From: a virus
Direction: 5' to 3' (one strand)
Virus record (IMG/VR): IMGVR_UViG_3300021963_000340
Coordinates: 1 to 36,738 of that record
DNA length: 36,738 bases
Within the stretch, counting starts at the first letter, position 1, and each line of letters opens with the position of its first letter. The notes under the pieces were generated by a model. It was not told where the DNA came from and did not search any database. It was given only the letters and a program-made list of their open reading frames with translations. Both the position numbers and the translations under genes were made by a program. Shown here one piece after another: positions 18,718 to 27,972 of this stretch.

Positions 18718-21149
18718 TGGCACGATCTAAGGATGCTCTCGACCGTCCGACTGAGCCTGACGCGATTGTCGCGTTTTGGCTGACCGAAATCAAAGATGCG
18801 CGGAAGCGTGAGAAGGACTTTCGCAAAGACGGCGAGAAGATCCTGAAGATCTACGACGGCACGAACCAAGCCTCGATCCCCTTCAATATCCTCTTTTCCA
18901 ATACGGAAACGCTCCTGCCTGCCATTTACTCGGCGGTCCCTCGTCCCGTTGTCTCTCGTCGCTTCAAGGATGAGGACCCGATTGGCAAACACGCCTCGAC
19001 CGCAGGGACGCGGATGTTGGAGTTTCTTCTCGATACGAACCTCAACGACTACGACTCGTTCGATACGGTCATGCGCCACACCACCCTCGATGCGCTCTTG
19101 CCTGGTCGTGGGATGGCCTGTGTCAAATATCATGCCACGGTCACCGAGTCTGAGCAGGGGGACGCCGAGGAGTCTGATGGCGAGCCTGTCGAAGTCACAA
19201 ACGAAATGGTCTGCCTGGAAACGCAGGGCTGGTCGCGGGTCTATATCGGCTATGCGAAGAAGTGGTCGAAAGTGCCGTGGGTGGCCTTTGAGGAATACGT
19301 CGATAAGAAGGAAGCCACGCGGTTGTTCGGCCAGGAGATTGCCGAGAAGATTACCTACACGAAAGACGAACCGCAAGACGGGGAAGATAAGCGGTCGAAT
19401 CGCAAGGAGAACTCGCCGCAAGGGGCCACCAAGACCGCCTGCATCTACCAGATTTGGGACCGGCAAGGTGGCAACCGCGTCAAGTATCTGTCGCCGCAGT
19501 ATCCCGACGGGCTGCTCAAGGACGAAGAAGATCCCCTCGAACTGAGCGGATTCTTTCCCTGTCCAAAGCCCTTGCAATTCCTCGAAAAAACACACTCGTT
19601 GGTGCCGACCGCGCTCTACAAGATCTACGAGAACCAAGCCACAGAACTGAATAATATCCAACTGCGCTTGAATGAACTCGTGAGAGCCTGTAAAGCGCGA
19701 GGCATCTACGATACTGGATTAGGGCCAGAGATCCAGAGGCTCATGGAGGCTGACGACAACGAACTCGTGCCAGCAGAATCAGCCTCGTCACTCGCCGCCG
19801 ACAAAGGGCTAGGAAACGCGGTGTGGTTCTGGCCGCTTGAAGTGATTCAGGCTGCTATGCAATCGCTGTACCAGGCGCGGGAGTCGTGCAAACAGGTCAT
19901 CTACGAGATCACCGGCATTTCTGACATTATCCGTGGGGCGTCGCAAGCGAGCGAAACCGCGACCGCACAGAATATCAAGAATCAATGGGGGACGCTGCGG
20001 CTGAAACGCTTGCAGAAGGCCGTCTCGGTCTATGCGCGAGATGTCCTCCGCTTGATGCTGGAACTCGCCGCCACCAAGATCGGTGAGGAGACCTGGGCCA
20101 AGATGACGGGCTTGCCGTATCTGACGCAGGCGCAAGTCCAGCAGCTCTCCTCGCTCCTGCAAGCCGCGCAGATGCAGCTTCAGCAAGTGCAGATGATGAT
20201 GCCGCCGCCCATGCCGCTACAGCCAGGGATGCCCCCACAGGCTCCCCCGCAGATGCCGCCGCAGGTGCAGCAGCTTCAGCAGCAGGTGCAACAGTACCAA
20301 CAGCAGTTGCAAACCCCACAGTGGGCGCAGGTGTTGGGCGCACTGAAGGACGACATTAGCCGCGCCTACAAGATCGACATTGAAACGAATAGCACGGTAG
20401 AAACCGATGCCACAGAAGATCAAGCGAACATCACGAAGATGATGACCGCGATGGGGCAGTACCTCAACGGAGTCAGCCCACTCGTCGCCAACGGGTCGAT
20501 GCCCTTTGAAGTGGCGAAGAACATGCTAATCGTGATTGCGCGACGCTTCCAGTTTGGCGAAGAAGTCGAGGACGACCTCAAGCAGATGACGCAGCCGAAG
20601 CCACCGGACGACGGATCAGCCAAAGCCCAGGCGCAGGCGCAGCAAGCCGAGCAGATGAAGATGCAGCTCGAACAGCAACGGATGCAGTTGCAGGATCAGC
20701 AGTTCAAGATGAAGCTGCAAGCGGATCAGGCGACGCAGCAAGCGGAATTGCAGCAGTCCTTGCAGTCTGAAGCGCGGGCGCATGAACTGGCCCTCGCGCA
20801 GATCCAGTCGAGCAAGGAACTCATGGTGATGAAGGTTGAGGCCGAGCGGCAGGCACAGCTCGCAGAACTGAACTCGCAGCGGGCGACCGCGCAGATGCAA
20901 GCCAAGATGACACAAGACACTGACCTTAAAAAGGCGAGCCTTCAAGCGGCCACGCAGCTCGAACTCGCCGCACTCACGCAGCACACCGAGACGGGAGAGA
21001 CGGCCACCCATGAGGCGGTCGAGTCCTCACAGCTCATGGCGCAGATCCTGGAGCGGCAAGAGGCCATGATGCACACGATGATGGCTCCCAAGGTCATTGA
21101 GCGAGACGCCGCCGGACGGGTGATGCGGCTCGTACACGGAGAGATGTAA
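18717..21149 (+). CDS. Portal protein (P22-type)
   Basis: 810 residues, longer than P22 gp1 (725). The N-terminal half has the family pattern: AFWLTEIKDARKREKDFRKDGEKILKIYDG, FNILFSNTETLLPAIYSAVPRPVVSRRF, TLDALLPGRGMACVKYHA, and YEITGISDIIRGASQASETATAQNIKNQWGTLRLKRLQ. After about 475 come a Gln/Pro/Met-rich insert and a long Gln-rich coiled coil (640-760), which would form the extended barrel inside the head. It is the dodecameric DNA gate joined to terminase, neck and scaffold. Low-complexity Gln runs may mark variable length. Confidence 0.9.
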   Translation: MARSKDALDRPTEPDAIVAFWLTEIKDARKREKDFRKDGEKILKIYDGTNQASIPFNILFSNTETLLPAIYSAVPRPVVSRRFKDEDPIGKHASTAGTRMLEFLLDTNLNDYDSFDTVMRHTTLDALLPGRGMACVKYHATVTESEQGDAEESDGEPVEVTNEMVCLETQGWSRVYIGYAKKWSKVPWVAFEEYVDKKEATRLFGQEIAEKITYTKDEPQDGEDKRSNRKENSPQGATKTACIYQIWDRQGGNRVKYLSPQYPDGLLKDEEDPLELSGFFPCPKPLQFLEKTHSLVPTALYKIYENQATELNNIQLRLNELVRACKARGIYDTGLGPEIQRLMEADDNELVPAESASSLAADKGLGNAVWFWPLEVIQAAMQSLYQARESCKQVIYEITGISDIIRGASQASETATAQNIKNQWGTLRLKRLQKAVSVYARDVLRLMLELAATKIGEETWAKMTGLPYLTQAQVQQLSSLLQAAQMQLQQVQMMMPPPMPLQPGMPPQAPPQMPPQVQQLQQQVQQYQQQLQTPQWAQVLGALKDDISRAYKIDIETNSTVETDATEDQANITKMMTAMGQYLNGVSPLVANGSMPFEVAKNMLIVIARRFQFGEEVEDDLKQMTQPKPPDDGSAKAQAQAQQAEQMKMQLEQQRMQLQDQQFKMKLQADQATQQAELQQSLQSEARAHELALAQIQSSKELMVMKVEAERQAQLAELNSQRATAQMQAKMTQDTDLKKASLQAATQLELAALTQHTETGETATHEAVESSQLMAQILERQEAMMHTMMAPKVIERDAAGRVMRLVHGEM

Positions 21150-21152
21150 CCG

Positions 21153-21524
21153 ATGGCTGATAACACCGTCCCTATAGGGGGCAGCGGGCATCCCGATCAA
21201 CACAAGACAGGGCCAAGGGAATACCGACAGGGGCATCCAAGAAAGAAGCGGAGGACGATCCATGATATTCAGCACGATATGGAGCGAACAATTCAACGAC
21301 TGCTTCACCAAGATGAGCGCATCGTGGAGGCGGATGTTCGCATCGACGACATCCAGCTCGACATCGAGCAAGCCAATCAGTTCATCCAAGAAGCCGCGCA
21401 GTATCACGCTCTCGAAAGCCGTGCGGCAGACGCTCAGAGACAGCTTGACGCGCTCCTCGCGCACTGGCGCGAAGCCGAAGCCGCGCAAGACGAAGAAGAT
21501 GTCCTGATGCTGGTGCTAATCTAA
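21153..21524 (+). CDS. Hypothetical coiled-coil protein after portal
   Basis: 123 residues, a basic start (GHPDQHKTGPREYRQGHPRKKRR) then a long acidic coiled coil (HDMERTIQRLLHQDERIVEADVRIDDIQLDIEQANQFIQEAAQ...) to the end. Position between portal and scaffold suits an assembly factor. The stop TAA overlaps the ATG of the next gene. Confidence 0.6.
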   Translation: MADNTVPIGGSGHPDQHKTGPREYRQGHPRKKRRTIHDIQHDMERTIQRLLHQDERIVEADVRIDDIQLDIEQANQFIQEAAQYHALESRAADAQRQLDALLAHWREAEAAQDEEDVLMLVLI

Positions 21525-21967
21525 TGCCATTATACACACTTGAATGCCCACGCAGGCATCGCACAGAACAATTCTTGACGGTTCAGGAATTTACTCGCCT
21601 CCAACAGTCTCGGCAGATGAGATGTACGTGCGGACTGGTAGGAGAAGTGGTCATTTTTGCTCCGCTCCTTGTGAAGGTCGCTGCAGATGTGTGCTACGAC
21701 AGTCCGATTGATGGACGTGCCGTGACCTCCTGGGACGCCCATCGAGAGGATCTCAAGCGCAACGGGTGTATCCCGTATGACCCTGAGATGAAAACCGATG
21801 TCGCAAACCGTATCAAGCGAGAAGATCGTGACATGGATCAGTCCGTTCAGAAACACGCCGAGGAACTATGCGAAAAGATGCCGACGGCGAAGCGGGCGAA
21901 GCTGTGGAGCGAAATGACAGAGCAGGGCGTGTCAGCCGAGTGTGTACGGTCAACGCCGACGATTTAG
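21524..21967 (+). CDS. FmdB-like zinc-ribbon protein
   Basis: 147 residues. The N-terminus MPLYTLECPRRHRTEQF with MRCTCG at 34-39 is the short zinc ribbon of the FmdB type (MPxYxYxCxxxHxxE...CPxCG), with one CxC in place of CxxC. A C-terminal part (IPYDPEMKTDVANRIKREDRDMDQSVQKHAEELCEKMP) occurs in phage genes near portals. Ribosome-site overlap with the previous gene. Role unknown; structural zinc protein or assembly factor likely. Confidence 0.65.
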   Translation: MPLYTLECPRRHRTEQFLTVQEFTRLQQSRQMRCTCGLVGEVVIFAPLLVKVAADVCYDSPIDGRAVTSWDAHREDLKRNGCIPYDPEMKTDVANRIKREDRDMDQSVQKHAEELCEKMPTAKRAKLWSEMTEQGVSAECVRSTPTI

Positions 21968-22003
21968 ACGCTAGACGTTGGCACTATCTACAAGGGGGAT
22001 CTC

Positions 22004-22990
22004 ATGGTTGATGAACAAGCTAGCGACACTAGCACGGTCGTAGAAACGGGGACTGAGGACGCGGAGCCATCCTTTGACATGGAGGCGGCGTCAGACCGGA
22101 TCGCAGACCAGTTGTTCCCAGGGCGCGAGAAGGACGAGGCCGTAGACGAGGTAGAGCCAGACGCACCACTAGAGGCCGTGGCCCCTGTCGCGCCTGCGCT
22201 GGACGTACCGAAGTCGTGGCCCACCGAGATGCGTGACCAGTGGGGAAAGACCCCGCGTGAAGTGCAGGACTACTGGGGCAAGCGCGAGAAGCAGATGCTC
22301 GACGGGCTGGAACAGTACAAGAGCGATGCGACACTCTCCCGCACGTTCAAAGAAGTGGTCGCCCCGTTTTCTCAGATCTTGCAAGCACAGGGACTCGATG
22401 CACCCCAGGCGGTCCACTACTTGCTGAACGCCCACAGTCGGCTCACGCAAGGCACGATGGAATCACGAGCCGCCGCGTATCACGAACTAGGGCAGAGTCT
22501 AGGCTTGTCGCAGCAGCAGCAACAACAGCCAGAGATGCAGCCCATCGACCGTAATATGATGGTCCTCCAACAGGAGATGGCGTCGATCAAGCAAGATCTG
22601 ATGGCACGGCAGAACGCCGACTACCAGACGGCCTACACAAAGATTAGTCACGATGTTGACGCATTCGCGTCCGATAAGTCTCACCCGCACTTTAACGACG
22701 TAGCCGATGACATCGTGCTGCTGTTAAAGACGGGGCTTCCATTGCAAGAAGCCTACGATAAAGCGGTGTGGGCGAACCCGTTGACGCGAGAGAAAGAGGT
22801 GCAAGCACGGTTTCTGACAGAGACCGGCAAACGCCAAGAGACAGCGCGGCTGAACGCTCTCCCAAAAGCGCGAGCCGCCAGAGCGAACGTGCGAGGAGTT
22901 AATTCTTCACGCTCACCCAAGGACTCCCTGGGGAGCATGGAGGACACGATTAAATCCACGCTGTCAGATATTCGGCAGCGTATTCATTGA
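22004..22990 (+). CDS. Scaffolding protein
   Basis: 328 residues directly upstream of the coat gene. It has an acidic disordered N-terminus (DEQASDTSTVVETGTEDAEPSFDMEAA), a middle of helices (VPKSWPTEMRDQWGKTPREVQDYWGKREKQMLDGLEQYK), a Gln run at 168-175 and a basic C-terminus (KALPKARAARANVRG...STLSDIRQRIH), as scaffolds do: acidic body and basic coat-binding tail. AAGGGGG precedes ATG. It would direct prohead assembly and leave the head afterwards. Confidence 0.75.
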   Translation: MVDEQASDTSTVVETGTEDAEPSFDMEAASDRIADQLFPGREKDEAVDEVEPDAPLEAVAPVAPALDVPKSWPTEMRDQWGKTPREVQDYWGKREKQMLDGLEQYKSDATLSRTFKEVVAPFSQILQAQGLDAPQAVHYLLNAHSRLTQGTMESRAAAYHELGQSLGLSQQQQQQPEMQPIDRNMMVLQQEMASIKQDLMARQNADYQTAYTKISHDVDAFASDKSHPHFNDVADDIVLLLKTGLPLQEAYDKAVWANPLTREKEVQARFLTETGKRQETARLNALPKARAARANVRGVNSSRSPKDSLGSMEDTIKSTLSDIRQRIH

Positions 22991-23005
22991 TGAGAGGGTA
23001 CTATT

Positions 23006-23983
23006 ATGGCAAGCCCAGGCGCATTTACTGGCTCGACGTTCACTGAGTTAGTGACGACGACCTTCCGTAAGCATCGTGGTCCGATCAAGGACAACTTGAG
23101 CAATCGCAACGCCTTGCTCAAATATATCGAAAAGCGCGGCAATACCAAGCAGATTGACGGTGGACTGTCCATCGTGCAACCGCTGGATTACGCGGCGAAC
23201 GGCACCTATCAGCGGTATTCAGACTGGGACCTTCTGGACGTTTCCGCGTCCGATGTCATCTCGGCGGCTGAATATCAGTGGAGGCAGATTGCGATTAACG
23301 TCGTCGCCTCTGGCCGTGAAATCCGCGTGAACAGCGGGGAATCCCGCATCGCGGATCTGGTCGCGTCCCGCATGAAGAATGCGATTCGGACCTTCCAGAA
23401 CAACTTCTCGTCCGACCTGTACTCCGATGGGACGACCGCGAATCAGATCAACGGTCTGACCGCGATTATCCCTGATACCGTGACTTCTGGAACGGTCGGC
23501 GGCATTAACTGCGCGACCTTCTCGTTCTGGCAGCCGCAGCAGTCTGATGCGTCTACCTTGTCGGTGACGACCAGTGCCACGACCATCGAGAACGGCTTGA
23601 TGCTCCCGTTGTGGCTCTTGCTGGATCGTGGTCCTGACGATCAGCCTGACCTCATCGTGATGGCGAACAACTACTACACCTTCTTTGAATCGTCCCAGGT
23701 GTCGTTGAAACGCTACACGGATGAATCCAAGGCCAATGCAGGATTCTCGACCCTCAAGTACAAGTCGGCTGATGTCATTTTCGATGGCAACAGCGGCATT
23801 GCGACCAGCCATGCGTTCTTCATCAACACCAACTACTTGCAGTTGGTCACGCACCAGGATGCGGATATGGAAGTCATGGACGATATGCGTCCGGTGAACC
23901 AGGATGGCAGCGTCACCCCGATCCTCTGGATGGGGAACTTGACCTGTAGCAACAGAAAATTGCAGGGCAACATCATTGAGTAG
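23006..23983 (+). CDS. Major capsid protein
   Basis: 325 residues, MASPGAFTGSTFTELVTTTFRKHRGPIKDNLSNRNALLKYIEKRG. The N-arm, the E-loop-like WDLLDVSASDVISAAEYQWRQIAINVVASGREI, the long spine helix SRIADLVASRMKNAIRTFQNNFSSDLYSDGT and the domain DLIVMANNYYTFFESSQVSLKRYT are those of an HK97-fold coat family with the order of F-like heads. It forms the capsid shell. Context (scaffold before, decoration after) agrees. No cleavage protease gene is near. Confidence 0.85.
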   Translation: MASPGAFTGSTFTELVTTTFRKHRGPIKDNLSNRNALLKYIEKRGNTKQIDGGLSIVQPLDYAANGTYQRYSDWDLLDVSASDVISAAEYQWRQIAINVVASGREIRVNSGESRIADLVASRMKNAIRTFQNNFSSDLYSDGTTANQINGLTAIIPDTVTSGTVGGINCATFSFWQPQQSDASTLSVTTSATTIENGLMLPLWLLLDRGPDDQPDLIVMANNYYTFFESSQVSLKRYTDESKANAGFSTLKYKSADVIFDGNSGIATSHAFFINTNYLQLVTHQDADMEVMDDMRPVNQDGSVTPILWMGNLTCSNRKLQGNIIE

Positions 23984-24022
23984 TTGTTGTTCATGTTACG
24001 ACAATAAATAAAGGAGACGACT

Positions 24023-24526
24023 ATGGCGTACACGAATCAATTCCCAGGTGGACAGGCGATTGCCACCACCTCGACGGAACAGAAGCATCCCCTTGGCACG
24101 ATCACCAAGGGAGTCGATCCGACGCTGGGCGAGGGGGAGTTTATCTATCTCCTCGGCGTCGCTAGCACGGTGGTGGGCTTGGCGGTGTCGTGGAATGCGA
24201 CAACCTACCAGACCACGCTGCTCCCCAGCACGGCCAACTTGTCTACGCCCGTCGCCTGGGCCATGTCGATCAATGTGGCATCCTCCTACGGGTGGTACCA
24301 GATTGGTGGCCTGGTCAAGGCATTGAAGTCTGCGGTCAAGTCCGATCCTGCGGTGAACGCGAATCGCGTCTACATCTCAGGGACGACTGGCCGCGTGATG
24401 CAGACTTCTGCGGCTGGCAAGTGCCTCATGGGTGCGACACGGGCGAACCTGACGACTGTGACCTCAACGACATCGTTGACCACTCTGTCAGTGAATCGTC
24501 CCCACGTTCAGGGCCCGATTACATAG
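24023..24526 (+). CDS. Putative head decoration/stabilising protein
   Basis: 167 residues, AAGGAG six or seven bases upstream. Beta-rich, with TEQKHPLGTITKGVDPTLGEGEFIYLLGVASTVVGLAVSWN and GGLVKALKSAVKSDPAVNANRVYISGTTGRVMQTS. DUF2190-like or gpD-like decoration proteins share this character and position after the coat gene. It would clamp coat subunits on the head surface. Assigned by context and composition. Confidence 0.65.
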   Translation: MAYTNQFPGGQAIATTSTEQKHPLGTITKGVDPTLGEGEFIYLLGVASTVVGLAVSWNATTYQTTLLPSTANLSTPVAWAMSINVASSYGWYQIGGLVKALKSAVKSDPAVNANRVYISGTTGRVMQTSAAGKCLMGATRANLTTVTSTTSLTTLSVNRPHVQGPIT

Positions 24527-24551
24527 AGGTAACTCTAGGGGCCTAGTTTTC

Positions 24552-24581
24552 GGGAGCGGTTCTCGCACGAGGGCCGCTCCC
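24552..24581. terminator. Stem-loop after decoration gene
   Basis: GGGAGCGG (24552-24559) and CCGCTCCC (24574-24581) are perfect arms around a 14-base loop that itself can form CTCG/CGAG. There is no T-run on the plus side, so it could be a weak terminator or a processing or mRNA-stability element ahead of the enzyme gene. Confidence 0.4.
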
Positions 24582-24601
24582 TCCCATAACCACGGAGTCT
24601 T

Positions 24602-26599
24602 ATGCTGCATATTGTGACCATCAACGCTGGCAATTACCTTGGGCGAGGCGTCGAGTACACGAATATCCTCTACGACAGCGTGAACCGAAACCTCCCGCCT
24701 GATACCCAAGCTGAGTTCGTCGTGTTCACGGATTCCCCTGGTGCCTACCACCCCAACATCGTCGTGCGGCCCTTGCCTGGCACGAACGTGCGAGGATGGT
24801 GGCATAAGCTGGCACTGTTCCAGCAAGATCTATTCCCTTTTGGCGACCGCCTCCTCTATTTCGACCTGTCCTGCGTGATTACAGGGAGACTCGACGCCTT
24901 GGCGACCTACGAAGGACCGTTCGCCGCGCTGCGAGACTTCTACTATCCGACAGGGCTGCAATCCTCCGTCATGGCTTGGCGGCAAGGATGCTATACCGAC
25001 ATCTGGACGCAATTTGTGGCACAAGGCTACCCGCAGCACGACCTGGGCGGCGATCAAGTCTTTATCGAGTCCATACTAGGCAGGACGGCGATTCGGCTCC
25101 AAGACCAATTCCCTGATCTCTTTGTCTCGTACAAGCTGCATCCTGGCTTACCCACGAAGGCGTCAGTGGTGGTCTGTCATGGCTCACCGAAGCCGCACGA
25201 ATGCACAGGATGGGTTCCGTCAGTCTGGAAGGTGGGAGGACTGAAGCAAGCCGACCTTGAGGCCGTCTGCAATACACAGCAGGCGACGCTGCTGCGGAAT
25301 ATCGCCCACGCGATGACGCTCCCGTTCCCCTGGTTCGATTTTCAGCCCACGCCTCATACCAGACCCATCAACATCATCGGCGGTAGCCCCTCGCTTGCCC
25401 AGGCGATTCCCGCACTCCATCGCGCTCAGGGCCAGTCAGAGATTTGGGCCACGAACGGGGCATTCAATTTCTTGCGAGCGCACAATCTTCTCGCGGATGT
25501 GCATGTCATCCTCGATGCCAGGCCAGAGAATGCGGCGTTTGTCAGGAACCCTAGCTCGTCCACCCGCTACTACATTGCCTCGCATTGCGATCCGTCTGTC
25601 TTTCAGGCGTTACGGGGGCAGAACGTGACCATCTTCCATTGTCACATAGAGGGGGTCTACGAGCTGGTCAAAGACGAGAAGCTCCGTCCCACGCATCTCC
25701 TCGGTGGCTATACGACCGTGGGCATGAAGGCGGCGCAGCTCGCAGAACTCCTTGGGGCGACGCAGATCAATTTCTATGGGATGGACTCCTGCTATCTCGA
25801 CCAGGTTCACCATGCCTACTCGCAGCCGCAAAACGACGCCGAGGTGGTGCTAGATGTGTTGTATGACGGGCGTGTGTTTCGGGCGGCTCCGTGGATGGTC
25901 GGGCAAGCGCACGACTTTCAGCAGTTCGTCCAGTCCTTTCTAGGGACCGTCGCGGTCGATGGTCATGGGATGCTCGCCCATATCGCGGCCTCTGGCGTTG
26001 AGATGTCTACGTCAGAAATACGAGCCACGGCGATCCTGAGTCGATTGCCTGCCGAGACGGGCCTGCCGATTCACGGCGTCGAGGTTGGCGTGTTTGCTGG
26101 CGATCTCTCTCGACGGTTGCTCGCCCGTCCCGACCTCCATCTCACGATGGTCGATTCCTGGCGTGGAGAGGGAGCGGATTACCACGGAGACTCAGGCGAC
26201 TTCCATGCCACGCTGACGCAACAGGAGCAAGACAACTATTACGAACTGACGCGCACGGTGACGGCATTTGCGGGAGAACGCGGCAAGATTCTTCGCGCCA
26301 GCTCGCAGGATGCCGTGCTGCAAGTGCCTGATGAATCGCTGGATTTTGTCTTTATTGATGCCGACCACAGCTACGAGGGAGCCGCTAGGGACATTGCCGC
26401 CTGGTCGCGCAAGGTCAAGATTGGGGGATTGCTCGCAGGCCATGACTACGAGAATGAGGGCTTCCCAAAGTTTGGGGTCACGCGAGCGGTGAACGAGTGG
26501 TCGGATCGGTCTAGAGCGGCCCTAGAGTTAGGGGATAATTTCACCTGGTTTATGCGTAAAACGGAGGAGATGCCATGCAAGATTCAGTCAGCTCACTGA
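24602..26599 (+). CDS. Three-domain glycosyltransferase-like / DUF115 / methyltransferase fusion
   Basis: 665 residues. Domain 1 (1-240) looks like a GT8/GT-A glycosyltransferase: VTINAGNYLGRGVEYTNILYDSV, GWWHKLALFQQDLFPFGDRLLYFDLSCVITG and GGDQVFIE; the second Asp of the DxD site is Ser (88-90 DLS). Domain 2 (255-460) is DUF115/MptE-like, as in flagellin Maf proteins: INIIGGSPSL, IWATNGAFNFLRAHNLLADVHVILDARPE and LGGYTTVGMKAAQLAELLGATQINFYGMD. Domain 3 (485-655) is a class I methyltransferase (EVGVFAGDLSRRLL, FIDADHSYEGAARDI, GGLLAGHDY). It should build and cap a glycan on a virion or host surface protein. It overlaps the next gene by 25 bases. Confidence 0.75.
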   Translation: MLHIVTINAGNYLGRGVEYTNILYDSVNRNLPPDTQAEFVVFTDSPGAYHPNIVVRPLPGTNVRGWWHKLALFQQDLFPFGDRLLYFDLSCVITGRLDALATYEGPFAALRDFYYPTGLQSSVMAWRQGCYTDIWTQFVAQGYPQHDLGGDQVFIESILGRTAIRLQDQFPDLFVSYKLHPGLPTKASVVVCHGSPKPHECTGWVPSVWKVGGLKQADLEAVCNTQQATLLRNIAHAMTLPFPWFDFQPTPHTRPINIIGGSPSLAQAIPALHRAQGQSEIWATNGAFNFLRAHNLLADVHVILDARPENAAFVRNPSSSTRYYIASHCDPSVFQALRGQNVTIFHCHIEGVYELVKDEKLRPTHLLGGYTTVGMKAAQLAELLGATQINFYGMDSCYLDQVHHAYSQPQNDAEVVLDVLYDGRVFRAAPWMVGQAHDFQQFVQSFLGTVAVDGHGMLAHIAASGVEMSTSEIRATAILSRLPAETGLPIHGVEVGVFAGDLSRRLLARPDLHLTMVDSWRGEGADYHGDSGDFHATLTQQEQDNYYELTRTVTAFAGERGKILRASSQDAVLQVPDESLDFVFIDADHSYEGAARDIAAWSRKVKIGGLLAGHDYENEGFPKFGVTRAVNEWSDRSRAALELGDNFTWFMRKTEEMPCKIQSAH

Positions 26600-27249
26600 T
26601 GGAGAGGAAGTCGATTGCCCCGTTGGTCCGATTTGAGCGACAGACCGTTGAGGACAAAGCTGCCAGCCTTCAGGCAGGGCGAGCCGTCTGCAAAGATGTG
26701 GACTATGCGATTGTGACCCCGCCGTACTCACGAGATGAAGTGTTCAAAAAGGCGACGACGTTCATTCAGGATGTCGAAGCGAAGGGGAAGTTGGGTATTT
26801 ACTCTCCGCAACAGGTCGATCTGATCGTCCGTCAGTACCAAGCCTGGAAGAATGGGCATGAGATGCCTCTCGTCGGCACCCCGATTAAGGGATGGCCGGT
26901 GTTGACCCCTGCCCAGCAAGAGAACTTGATTCGCGTCAATATCCCGACTGTCGAGTATCTGGCCGAGGCCAATGACGAAGGGTTGCGAAACATCGGCATG
27001 GGCGCACTCGACATGAAGCGCAAGGCGATTGCCTGGCTCGCGCAAGCCACCGATAAGGGGCCGCTGACGCAGCAGATGGCGGCGATTCAAGCGGAGAACG
27101 ATGGCTTGAAGATCAGCATTGACACGCTCACGCGGCAAGTCGAAGCCCTGCATAAGGAACCGCTCATGAGTCAGCCTGCTAGCCAAGGGATAGGCATTCA
27201 TGATATTCTCGACGCGCCTGAGCCTCCGGCACGACGCCAGAAACGATAG
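26575..27249 (+). CDS. Hypothetical neck-region protein
   Basis: 224 residues; GGAGGAG before ATG. The block GTPIKGWPVLTPAQQENLIRVNIPTVEYLAEANDEGLRNIGMGALDMKRKAIAWLAQA is a helical motif of a phage family found near capsid and neck genes; it resembles a helix-hairpin-helix (L..xxI.TVEDLA..D...L..IG). The C-terminus is a coiled coil (AAIQAENDGLKISIDTLTRQVEAL). Virion structural role by position. Confidence 0.65.
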   Translation: MQDSVSSLMERKSIAPLVRFERQTVEDKAASLQAGRAVCKDVDYAIVTPPYSRDEVFKKATTFIQDVEAKGKLGIYSPQQVDLIVRQYQAWKNGHEMPLVGTPIKGWPVLTPAQQENLIRVNIPTVEYLAEANDEGLRNIGMGALDMKRKAIAWLAQATDKGPLTQQMAAIQAENDGLKISIDTLTRQVEALHKEPLMSQPASQGIGIHDILDAPEPPARRQKR

Positions 27250-27258
27250 GGAGCGATT

Positions 27259-27972
27259 ATGTCATTATTGTCGATTATCATAGATGTCTGTGGTCGGACC
27301 AACATCCCTGTCCCGACGAATGTGATGGGGTCAATCTCCGACACGCAACTCCTGCAACTCGTGGAGCTGCTAGAAGAAGAAGGCCATGACCTCGCTCGGC
27401 GTGGGCCGTGGCAAGGCATTACCAGCGAGGCCACCTGGTCTACCACCGCCGCCGAAGATCAAGGCGCACTCACCACGCTCGCCACGAACGGGTTTAACTA
27501 CATCAAGAACGGGACATTTTGGGACCGGACAGGGAAGCTGCCGGTACTAGGACCGTTAAGCGACGCCGAGTGGTCGGCCCTCAAGGGACTGGCTACGACG
27601 GGATCACGCTACGCCTACCGCATTCGAGGCGGGAAGCTGCTTATTAACCCCACCCCCACGGCGAGCCTGACCTTCGCCTTTGAGTATGCCAGCAGGAACT
27701 TCATCCTGGGAGTCGATGGCACGACCTATAAATCGGCCTTTACGCTTGATACCGATACCCTGCTCCTGCCAGAGGAACTGATGACGCTTGGACTTCGTTG
27801 GCGGTGGAAGCGTGAAAAAGGCTTGGATTATTCAGAGGATATGCGTACCTACGAAACGCAGGTCAAGGACGCACTCGCCCGCGATGGCGGCAAGCGCACC
27901 CTGTCGATGTCTGAGGGCGGGCGTCCGTCACGGCCAGGGATCTTTGTGCCTGAAAGGAATTGGCCGATATGA
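27259..27972 (+). CDS. Head-to-tail connector / tail accessory protein (gp4-like)
   Basis: 237 residues. LSIIIDVCGRTNIPVPTNVMGSISDTQLLQLVELLEEEGHDLARRGPWQGITSEATWSTTA, a central TFEYASRNFI-like beta region and LMTLGLRWRWKREKGLDYSEDMRTYETQVKDALARDGG are the pattern of P22 gp4 / T7 gp11 tail accessory factors. It would sit under the portal to lock DNA in. Its TGA overlaps the ATG of the nozzle gene. Confidence 0.75.
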   Translation: MSLLSIIIDVCGRTNIPVPTNVMGSISDTQLLQLVELLEEEGHDLARRGPWQGITSEATWSTTAAEDQGALTTLATNGFNYIKNGTFWDRTGKLPVLGPLSDAEWSALKGLATTGSRYAYRIRGGKLLINPTPTASLTFAFEYASRNFILGVDGTTYKSAFTLDTDTLLLPEELMTLGLRWRWKREKGLDYSEDMRTYETQVKDALARDGGKRTLSMSEGGRPSRPGIFVPERNWPI

